The translations under genes were made by a program, and so were the position numbers. Below are positions 53,781 through 64,000 of a stretch of 64,000 nucleotides of DNA, piece by piece (positions within the stretch are counted from its first letter, which is position 1; each line of letters starts with the position of its first letter). The DNA comes from Hydractinia symbiolongicarpus (taxonomy: Eukaryota; Cnidaria; Hydrozoa; Anthoathecata; Hydractiniidae). The stretch spans positions 24,368,001 to 24,432,000 of the forward strand of contig NC_079876.1 of the NCBI RefSeq assembly GCF_029227915.1. Reading direction: 5' to 3'. A model generated the notes under the pieces. It made no database searches, was not told the DNA's origin, and was given only the letters and a program-made list of their open reading frames with translations.

Positions 53781-55698
53781 ATCGTCTCAAAATGTTTGTA
53801 CGTAGTTCGTTTAATTCATACAAAAAACTTTGTATCATTTATTAAATCTTTTGTATCATTTTATTTGTAATACAAACCTTTTCGTATTATCAAAATTACA
53901 AGTTCGTATAAGGTTTGTATCATTTAAAATAAAGTTTGTATGCAGTTCATATTATTTCAATGAAATTTGTATAAAGATTTGCTTATACAAAGTTCGTTTA
54001 TTAGTTATAATTGGACTATTATCGATAGTCTTTATATTGAAATATTTTCAACAATTATAAAGTTCGTTTTGTTATACAAACTTCATTTATTTTAATCAAT
54101 CTTATTATCTAAGGTCTTTAGAGATCGTCTCCACGGCATCGTATAAAGCAAAAAGACGCATTTTTGCTAGTCTTTTCAAAGAAGTCAACCTTGTATATTT
54201 TACTTCTTTTATTTCTGGTTTCGCATTGAAATAATTATGCGCAATTACGCTGGTACTTTTGAAGTTCGTTTTAAGTTTACTTAGTTTACTTAGTTTAAAG
54301 TTTATTTACTCAATTTACAGTCAATTTACTTAGTTTAAAGTTTGTATCATTTCTTTTAGTGTTTAAAAAAAAACTTTGTTTAATTCTTTTGTTTCTGGTT
54401 TCGTATTGACATAACAAGAAACCGCGTTTGGTTTGAAATCACACATAAAGAACAAACATTTCAATCTACGCATTCCTGCAAAGAATATGTTGATATAATA
54501 CCGATCCAGATATTATTAAAAAAATAATAACCTGCAATTCCAGTTGCATCACTTGCATATTCATAAATTTAGTATTTGAGCAAGCAAGAATAAACCCAGC
54601 CTTTGAAGTGTTAAGAATAAGAATTTTAAAAGTGCTCTGCGTAGGAGGTCGTCAAACTTTCTTTATGCTTCAAAATTCTGATCACTTTGGACAAAAGCTT
54701 TTTTTCAAAAACGTTTTTCCTTATTTCCTTATTTCAAAAGAATATGCAGAAAGAAAGCAAAACCAAATATGAGTTTTGCTTTTGTGAGAGCACATGTTAA
54801 AAAATAAAATAAGGAACTATACAAACTTTATAATTTTGAAAGTTAGAACTTTATATGTTAATACAACATTGTCCAGAAAAAACACAATAAATTATACAAC
54901 ACGCAAATTCTTAGCTACGATTCCTTAACACATGGCGAAATACACATAATAAAAATTGGTTTGTCTGTTTGTTTGCTTGTTCGTTCTGTTTCATAAAAAG
55001 AAGAAAAAAAATATTCCCTGTATAAAGTCTCTAAACTCTGGCTAGCTATGAGGAACTCTACAAACAGAAAGAAATGTTACATATTGTAACATAAAAACAC
55101 TGTAAAACATAGCGTCCTTTCAAATCATCCTAAAATTGTTGGTTTTGTTTACTACACTTTATTTTTGCTTGAAAAAATTCAGCAACAACAGTTTGCACCA
55201 TGCTTCAATAAAAATAGCTAAAGATAAAGGTCTTCTTCACAAACTTTATACCAAGAAAGCACAACATGAGCTTTCCGTTTATGCGAGAAAATAGTAGAGA
55301 GCATTTTTATCCAGTGAAATAAACAATAACAATGACTTGAATCCAGTGTGTTGAAACTTTCCTAAAGACCGCCGTCGTCACGACGAAAGGGTAAACCAAC
55401 ATATCACACTACTCCATATGTGTGATTTAATTATGCGCAATAACACCGGTACTTTTGAAGTTCGTTTCAAGATCGTATAGCAATTTACTTTGTTCAAAGT
55501 TTGTATCATTTCATTTTTTATGATAAAAATAACTTTGTTTAAGTTTGTATCATGTATTATAAAAGTTCGTATAAACTTCGTTTATATTTTTTATTTTTAA
55601 ACAAAGCACTTCGTATGACATTCGTTTAACGAAACGAAGTATTTTGTAGCGTTCGTATAATTATACAAAAAAAGAACATACAAACATTTTGAGACGAT
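53781..55698. mobile_element. TIR element of 1.9 kb directly upstream of gene B
   Basis: Left ATCGTCTCAAAATGTTTGTA and right TACAAACATTTTGAGACGAT are exact inverted repeats of 20 bases. The interior has many copies of GTATCATTT and AAGTTCGT-type units in both orientations and no transposase. Its end lies about 105 bases from the gene B start codon. Confidence 0.7.
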
Positions 55699-58600
55699 CA
55701 TTAAGCCATCTCATTTAACAGGGTATATATGCAAGTTTGCATACAGCATAATTAATTCTTGAAAGATGACCTGGTTAGGAAAAATATGATATTATTAAAT
55801 ATATAATAAAAATTATTGTTAGCATATTGTAACACATGGATTTCCAAATTAAACATAACAAAAAATCATGTAGCTATATAACTAGTTGGCATGTCTTGTT
55901 CATTGAAATAGGAGCAAAGGCTGTAAAAATTGTAAAATTAAGTTCCATTAAGTTCCGTTAGAGTGTGATCTTGAAACGTTTTCCCTTCAGTGAAAATTGT
56001 ACCACGTGACATTCAGACCACGTGAATATCTTTTGAGTGATGCTACTACCTTGGTCGGAAAAATCTGATTCTGTTAAATGCTTAAATGAACTCCCAACTA
56101 ATCAATATTTACGTTTTTCAGGATTATAGGCATGTGCAAAAAAAGTCAGAAAAATCGACAGCCAAAAAATGCTGACCTGGTGAAGAAAGTCAAATTATAG
56201 TTAAGAACTTTTGTATTGTGGCTTTTATAATATAAATCTAAACTAAATGCCAATGCCTTTATCTGAAAATAAAGCTTGAAATAGACAGGTTGATATTTGA
56301 AATGAGGTCCTTCTTAGGCTGTTTTGTTGCGTGAAGGTATAACTACGACTTTGTATGAATATATGTCAATCAGAAGTCATCCATCTACACTCAATAATAG
56401 TTTGAAGACTCAAAAATGTTTTGGTAGAAAGAAATGGGCTGAAAAAGACCTTTCTTTAGCAAATTTCCCCATCTTTCTGCCTGCCACACAGTTCTTAGAG
56501 CCAGAAGGGCTTACCACGGAAAATGTAAACATTCAAAAAGGTCTACAGGATGCAAACAAAACGGAAAATGTGTAGCTAGCTAGCTAGCCACCTATTGCTC
56601 GATACAACTATTTCCAGTCTCATAACAAAAACATAACTGTAGTCATCAAGCATGATAAAAATGATTAGTTTTTTTAACTTGAGAAATAAGGACAAAAAGA
56701 CTATTCAAGTATTACTATAAATCCAAGCAAAAATATAAAATATATTAGCTTAAGCTAGCTAGCTAGCTAGCTTGCTGGTTTCAAATAATACTAATAAGAA
56801 AACAAGCTATAATCGGTACTACCTGTCTAAAACTTAAGCAAAATACCTCAATTATCCTATTATAAGTCTGAATGGAGTAACTTTCTTTTAAATATTTAAG
56901 TTTTTTAGGAAACATAAAAAAGTTAATCATTCCGAAACCATTGTTATGAAAATGATTTTGACTTGTCAAACCAATAAATCTGCCTTATACTCAACTATAT
57001 TTAACTGGGTGACGAAGTCAACGGATTCCAATTTGTATTTTCTTATTTATTTTTTCGTGGGAGTTCTTGATATTATTCTTGACTTTCAGTCTTCGTTGTT
57101 GTTTTTTTGACAACTGACTTTTTATGACGGTGAAGTACGAGAACCAATCGATATTAAGGTGGTGGTAAACTACTGGCTCCTGAAGAATTAAAATTTCCAA
57201 GTAGTGATTCGTTAATAACCAAGAGTGACGCTGAAATGCATTTTTAGAATAACAACTTTCTTTCTAAAAGTGTTGTATCAGCCTCGTAATTATTTCATGC
57301 GTATTTTTACTCCAGGGACGTTTCTTTAACAGATACAAGAATTATTTTCTAAATGCACATTATATCCATCCTTATAACAAAGAGTAAACGCTCAGAGCCC
57401 TACTGATAGCATAGAAAGTTAAAGACATCAAAAAAAAAACTTGTGACCCTTGTATATACAACGACTATATTGGATCTTTCGACCTTCAGCAAAGTTTTTA
57501 TTGTTAACTGACATTGAATCAGTTTTAGAGGTTTGTCGTTTGGAAATCATAAAAAACCTCTCACCCTTCAACATTATGTCCCAAAATCAACCAATCCTCT
57601 CTTGAATGCGACAAGAGAACGTGGGTTGCAAGTTGACAACCTTGGTTAGAATTAATTAAAATTTAATTGAGCGTCGCGCGTTACGTCATTATTGTTTCGT
57701 AATTCTAATCATCCTGTGTCATCTTTGCTAATGCATTACTTTTGCTGACAAGTTGTCGTAGGAAAAGATTTTATCACTGGGGAGCCAAGGTCAGTCTCAC
57801 CTGAGTGTACTTAAAACAAAAACATTTCTTAAATGCGTTCCTATATAAATAAAAAAATGTATTCTTGAATCCTTGCCTTGTAAAAATTTATACTGTATTT
57901 TTTTTCTAATTTTAAACCTGTTTATAACAATCAGGGTAGATAAGAATCTTCAGTCGGACCTTTGACAACGAGAAAAAGCATACCGCTCCGATTTCAGAAG
58001 TAAAATTGTTCTGTTACAGTTCTGCGACAGCCCCCAGTTTATAATTTTAACGACGTTGTATGCTGCACAATAAGGCAACACAAGAGGTTTTCTCTATTAC
58101 GTCTATCGTAAGTTTTTTCAATTTTTTGATGTTAAACTTGAGTACAAAAAGGATTTGTTTAACGATATCTATTCGGAATCGAAGATTCAAAAAAAAGGGA
58201 AGGAAGGATGGTCACACATACTCACTCACAATTAGTCATTTAATTGTAACTACTGTTTGTTTTCTATGTTTCTCACAGAATGGACTGCTGAAAATTTGGA
58301 CAGGTCCAGCTGGATCCTTACAAATATCAAGAAACACAGCGCTGTTGAGAATAAAATAGATTCCTAGCGACAAGGTTTATATTCTATCAGGATTAACTGC
58401 TTTTTAGTCTTCGATTTTCGTATTTGCTCACAATCTGTTAAAACTTACGGCTGTCGAATGATGAATGAGTGTCATATTTTCTAGGCAACTTAAACAGAAA
58501 ACTATAAAGTTTATTGTGACAAAAAAAGTCAATAACAACAAAACAAACAATCGTATTTCTGGGAAGAATGTTGGTGTCTTATTTCACACACATTATAAGC

Positions 58601-60075
58601 ACTCTCCTTCTGTCTGTATGTTGTGGCGCGAATTTTTAATTATCGGGAAATTTTGCGGTGAAAAACTTGTTCGCTGATTCACCTTCTCCTAGTAGAGAAT
58701 CGGCTTCACAATTTTGCGGGAATTATAATAAAAAAAATGGCTAACGATTAATTAATACATATAGCTACATAGGATTTTATGCTATCTAAACTTTTAATGC
58801 TAAAAAAAGCCTTTCATATAACGTAAACAAAAGCAGTTTGGATTAAAATTTTACTATTTATAGGCTAAAGATATAATACACAACAGACATGCGGTAAGAA
58901 ATCTTTTCTAACATTTGATGTATGCTTAGCGATGTTACAATGTAAAGAAAGATTTTTCTCCCACTTCTTCTCCTTTCTTTACATGGTTGTTACAAATAAT
59001 ATAACCATCATTTCATAGAAAGCTGTGTTATCATAGCTGCGCACTGATTTATGTTGGTATACACGGCATATAATACAGATGTGTTAAGTTCTGGCATTGC
59101 GTCATATACTCCCATAATCATCATGCATAAACACATTGATCAACAAAGAGTTTGATGCTTAGATTAGTTGTATATCTAAATCTACTCATTCATTTTTGAA
59201 TTTCTTTCTGTCCTAAACTTATTGTCCTAACCAGGTGACATGTTGAAATATAAATATAGGCTTGAAATCAAGTATCTGGTGCAGTAAGCATTATTACAAA
59301 AAAATCCGGAGATCGAGGATGCGCAAATCTCGTAAAGTAAAAACAATGAAGCTATGCTATAAGCTGTCACTAGAAACCGATTATTCAGGCGAACTTAAAA
59401 CAATGAGTATATGAGTTCTATTTCCTGGGATTTGAAGACTTATTTTAACCCTATTCGGTCCGGGATCTTTCCAATCCCGTCCCCAGGGGCTTTTCCCTTT
59501 TTGACAGGTTAGCCGTAAAATAAGCCCTATCTACTTAAAATCCAATTACTTTAGTGCCAGAGCGAATTTTCTTATTCTGTTTGAATTTTTTGATAGTTAA
59601 AAAGATATTTAACATAATTTCTGATTTTCACATGATTGTATGAAAAAAATGCTATAGGTTGCCCGAAGACTCTCCCCGATTTTTGGGTTAAATCTAAAAA
59701 AACAAAAACATACTACTGTTTCTAAAATAAGGTTTGAATTAGTTGCAGTGGTGGGACCATCATTTCACACTTTTTCTGTGGGATACATGAAAATTATTGG
59801 GTTGTGTACATTGTTTTTTGCAATTCTTACCCACCTGGAATGGCAGTCAGGACGACCCTTAGTGAAAAGTATGATTTTAGCGGAAACTATATTTTCAGTT
59901 TTTTTCCCCGCACTTCTTATTGCCAATAATTATGATTTGCGAAATTTTATATTCCAGAAAATTACGCATAATACTCATCCGCGAAAATTAGCTAACGTTC
60001 GCAAAATTACCACAAAAATTGCTACGCGCAAATTAATCTTGTTAAGGTACCTGTAGCAAATTTAAAAAGCATCAA
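55699..60075. other. Intergenic; no gene recognised
   Basis: Short AGCT microsatellites at 56574-56590 and 56756-56773 bracket about 170 bases. The longest frames (56324-56575, 58060-58359, 59748-60056) have no family resemblance. A CCGTCCCCAGGGG stretch near 59478 resembles the end of the MITE at 60076. Confidence 0.5.
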
Positions 60076-60268
60076 ACTCGTCCCCAGGCACTTTTGACTT
60101 TATGACATCGAAACCGGCGGAGAAAAAAACCTTGGTACAGGCTGGTGAGTTCTGTAATGCGATTGGTTTACATCCAACATAGATAATTCATTCACGCGTC
60201 ATAATATATGCAAGGATTTACTATAAAGATGGCGGCTTTGACATAGGCAACAAATCCTGGGGACGAGT
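60076..60268. mobile_element. MITE with ACTCGTCCCCAGG inverted ends
   Basis: 193 bases bounded by a perfect 13-base inverted repeat (60076-60088 and 60256-60268). Non-coding interior. Target duplication not recognised. Confidence 0.65.
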
Positions 60269-61531
60269 ATGAACAAACATGATTTTATATTTCAGGTTAC
60301 AAAAATAATGTTTCAAATACTAGTATAAATAATTAAATATTTGATGAAACGGTCACCATGTAATACCCCATAACAATATAACAAACAACTTTTTCCGATA
60401 TTATTGAGAGTGACAACGAAAGAAATAAACCTTTAAAATACTTTAAAAGATTAAAATATGACATATATTAAGGCAAAAATTTCACAAAATAAATTTTGGC
60501 GATAAAAATTTCTGCGATGCGAAATAAAAATTTCTATTTGCAAAAATTATTTCTGAAAAAATATTATATAATAGATATTTTACTAAATGAAACCAAAATG
60601 GATTTTTATAAAAAAAACATTTAATTGCCTAACTTATTTTATGGAAGACAAAGTTTGGGAACAGAATATTATTTTATAAACATTCTAGTCATAATAAAAC
60701 AGCTTACTGGCAGGATTTGAAAATATAAAGACCTAAACGAATAAAAAAATTATCTGATTGTTCTCGCATAATGTGCTTTTCAAGAGAGAAACAAGACGCC
60801 CGGGGGATTGAGGATTTCCGCTATTAGCCAAAAAGATTTTAAAATTTGAAGTTGATCTTGAAACCAGAGAATTATGGGGTAGTTTCGTCATTAGTTTCTT
60901 CATTTTCACCAATGTACCGCTGAATTTTGCAGCCACATAATAATTCAAACTCTCGTGTTATATCGAGTCTGTAGAAGACAGAGCCGTTGGCAACCTTTTT
61001 AATTTTGTAACGACTTCACCCCTAGTCGCGAACACTCCACCTGTTTCAGTGCAAAATAGAAAAAAAGAAGAAAACTGCAACAAAAATTGGAGGAAATAAA
61101 GATATGAGAGAAATTTTTAGCAGGGCAAAAAAAAGAAAGAGATAAAAGTTATTGTAATAGGTTGATAGATTGAAAAAAGGAAGAGATAGAGTTATTGTAA
61201 TAGATTGATAGACTGAAGAAAGTAAAAGATTATATGCGCATTAACAATATCCATCCATTCAGCCTTAAATTTGCTTTGAATTAAATGATTTTTTCGCGTG
61301 AAAAACGTTTTTTTAAATTGGCTATGATATCGCGTGAAAAACCTTTTGCGTTTTGCTCTATTGGAATTTTCAAAGGCGGAAGCTTTCCCGAAAAAGGGCA
61401 AAAAGACGAAAACGCGTGTGAAAATGTTTCTGCCTCATGTTTCTGCCCTTAAAGTAATACTTTGAAAACATGCACCGGAGAGTATCAGGATCAAGTAAAA
61501 CGGACCGCAAACTTTATCAATGGACTGGATT
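60269..61531. other. Intergenic, AT-rich, with a short tandem duplication
   Basis: A unit of about 50 bases containing AGTTATTGTAATAG and TTGATAGA occurs twice in tandem at about 61135-61225. GCGAAA-type motifs are frequent at 60480-60550. No gene seen. Confidence 0.45.
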
Positions 61532-61827
61532 CGTCCGTCCGTCCGTCCGTCCGTCCGTCCGTCCGTCCGTCCGTCCGTCCGTCCGTCCGTCCGTCCGTCC
61601 GTCCGTCCGTCCGTCCGTCCGTCCGTCCGTCCGTCCGTCCGTCCGTCCGTCCGTCCGTCCGTCCGTCCGTCCGTCCGTCCGTCCGTCCGTCCGTCCGTCC
61701 GTCCGTCCGTCCGTCCGTCCGTCTGTCACGCAAAATGGTAGCTTAGTTGCGCAGGTAGCGAGACGCACGCAATGCGGTATAAAAAGGACGAGCGAACCCG
61801 TGGATTTTTCCACGGGCTAACGACTAG
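61532..61827 (+). mobile_element. Helitron-like non-autonomous element, copy 2 (5' end not defined)
   Basis: A (CGTC)n tract (61532-61727, about 49 units) precedes the same 100-base tail as copy 1, with a hairpin at 61797-61816 and CTAG at 61824-61827 followed by T. The repeat unit differs from copy 1 by one base (GTCC against GTCT), while the tail is about 95% alike. The Arg-Pro-Ser repeat frames through it are artefacts of the microsatellite. Confidence 0.65.
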
Positions 61828-64000
61828 TTCAATATACAAAAGTTTTGGTAATAAAATCATGCGTTTAACATGCTGCTCAAGGTGAGAGTGGCTTTCATGA
61901 GAGCATTGCACGAGTAGAAAAAACGACAGTGACAAAAAATAATAAGTGATGAAATCTAAAATAGGAAACATCGTCTTAAACATAGATAAACATCTGACAA
62001 GAATTGCTTTATATGACCCAATTTTAGGCGAGTCAGTTAAATGGGTAATGCAAACTGGAACCTTTAATTGACGTGTGCTGTAAAGAGAAGGCAGAATCCA
62101 CTACAAAGTGTTTTTGTTATGGAAATTTGACTGCCGTTCTTTCGTTTCGTTGTAAAAGAGGTGTCTGCTTTATACAACGTCCACTACAAGGGGGTTCCAC
62201 AGTAAGCTGAACTATTCAAGAAGTAATGAGAAATCCCAGTTAACATTAATTCATTTTAGGGCGATTTTGGTATGCCCAAATAATATGCCGAATCATGCCA
62301 TATTTTTACAATTAGAGGTTGTCTGTATTGTGAGAATAACAATCCCCATATTTTATTGCAATTGTAGTTAGCTACGTTATTAAAATCACATCCGTTGCCA
62401 TAGCTGGTACATACCGTGTTTTCACAACACTTAAATTTTCGTTTCGATTGCTTTGTAGTATCAAAAAGCAGAACACGTGGATCATTATCTAAGAGCTAGT
62501 AAAATCGAGTCTTTAAAGGGCTTATGTTGATTAGAAAATAAAACAAATCTCTCATGAGAGAGTAGTCACATGGTTTTATAATATGCAGTCTTGTGTTGAT
62601 ACAAAATAAGTGCATATGACAATCAATTGTTTCAATATATTTGCCGCATTTAGATGAAACACATTTTAGAGGTAAATTTTCTAAATTTATCCTAAATTTT
62701 ATTATTTTAAATTTACGCGCTACGGACTAGTGTCAAGTAAACAGAGCAGAGAGACATGGATTGATGTAGGTAAACAAAATACCACGTACCTTTATTGAAG
62801 CAAATATCTCTGTTTTTGTTCATTCCGCAAACTAGATGGAAACTGCAATTAACATGACATAAACTATTCTCTCAGACCGTACCGAATACAACTTGTTTGC
62901 ATTTTAAACTATCTGCAATAACTGCACCATTTTTCAAATTTTCGTCTTTCCATATTGATAAGAAAGAACTAGAATCCTAGTCGAAATATGTGAGGAAAAT
63001 ACAGATCTGTCATCACAAGTAGAGTAGTACTATTTTAGGTTCACAAATTTTTAACTTGACAAAGTTCACTTGTCAATGTTAAGATCTTTAACTACTTGGT
63101 TAAATTCAAACGCTTTAAACTGTTGCTGACGTCAGTATGGCCATTCTTCACGAATTTTGGGGCCTTTGCAGGCCCAGAAGTGGATTTTTCTGTAGTGCGG
63201 GCGTGCTATAGAATGCGACTAGAACGTTTTAACGCTGTCATCCTGTCCTACGTGTGTGCGAAAGTAGCGAATTTACAGACTGCCGGATGCGGAGCATTCA
63301 CCGTGTGACGCTTCTGTCCATATTTGGAATATAACGAAGAAATTATAAAAACATAAAAACACATAGCTAACTTTATGTTTCTCTTCAAAAAAATATAATC
63401 AAATAAAAAAAATCGCAGTACTTTCATATCTGTCATATTACCTGAAAATAATATCAATGGTTTCGTTTCAGCCGGGATTTTTGTCTACATATGACAAAGA
63501 GGCTTACCTTAGATATTTGTTAATTAAAATTGCTTTATATGTCCGTAAACATGTAACATCCAATAACCCATTCCCATAGCTTACACCAGGATACAACAGT
63601 GTCCTATTGTCTTGTGTTCATTAGAAATTTATCCTCGTAGTGGAGTTCAAAGTAGGTTGCATTGACTTCCAGGATTAAGTAAATTTTATTATTATATACA
63701 TGTAAAGCCCCAAATACACGACACTATTTTCTTCGTTTCCGCTTATGGCGTAACAAAATAATTATAAGTTTACGACATTTTATTTTTAACGCTATGATGC
63801 TTATGTGCATGATTCTAAAACGACATTATAAGACATAAGTTATGAAAACATTAAATAAAAAAGCAACTCAAAATGAACGAAGAGAATGGACAAAGTAATA
63901 AAAAAAACACAAACAAAAAATAAAAAATATATATATACGATTTCTTTTATAGTATTATTGCCCTATTACCAGTTTCATAATCCATTCACAATTTAAAATA
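61828..64000. other. Intergenic; nothing recognised
   Basis: AT-rich with short random open frames on both strands. No repeat ends, RNA genes or exons recognised. Confidence 0.5.

Noticed and set aside
61462-61820. Open frames of Arg-Pro-Ser-Val and Thr-Asp-Gly-Arg repeats on both strands
   Set aside because: Artefacts of the (CGTC)n microsatellite; all frames stay open in a pure tetranucleotide tract without stops.

Overview
The window is AT-rich eukaryotic nuclear DNA from an animal. The genes have many short exons with GT-AG introns, and they encode a receptor tyrosine phosphatase and an Ig/FN3 receptor. The introns and spacers are packed with old transposons: a Polinton/Maverick, RTE-like and other LINEs, Penelope-like, DIRS-like, Helitron-like and several TIR elements. 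Gene content and transposon mix suggest a cnidarian, perhaps a hydrozoan. This is inference; another early-branching metazoan such as a sponge is not excluded.

Two large genes dominate and point toward each other. Gene A (+, 2306-21687, 5' end outside the window) has 23 visible exons that join in a consistent reading phase. They encode two Ig domains, four FN3 domains, a membrane-proximal domain with a furin-type RKRR site, one transmembrane helix and two tandem PTP domains of LAR type. Gene B (-, 53676-25479) appears complete at 16 exons and 1000 residues: signal peptide, five Ig domains, three FN3 domains, the same membrane-proximal domain with the same RKRR site, and a transmembrane helix. 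Instead of phosphatase domains it ends in a 73-residue tail with five tyrosines, four of them spaced exactly 13 residues apart in YxxL/I/V motifs. The ectodomains are close paralogues with matching exon lengths and phases. Around the membrane-proximal exons even the introns are almost identical.

The intron of gene B between its last ectodomain exon and its transmembrane exon holds a broken Polinton (about 27.2-38.0 kb). It has imperfect terminal inverted repeats and remains of a protein-primed DNA polymerase, packaging ATPase, capsid protein, small membrane proteins and a repeat protein. Polymerase and ATPase catalytic residues are lost and no integrase is visible.

The most interesting signal is the A/B pair: one ectodomain type on a phosphatase tail and, in the convergent neighbour, on a tail with ITAM/ITIM-like tyrosine motifs. 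This resembles the paired-receptor arrangement of immune loci and looks like a tail swap at a phase-1 intron. A role in recognition is inference.

The flanks (1-2.3 kb and 55.7-64 kb) carry mainly repeats, including two Helitron-like copies with GTCY microsatellites and identical hairpin-CTAG 3' ends. No convincing gene was found there.
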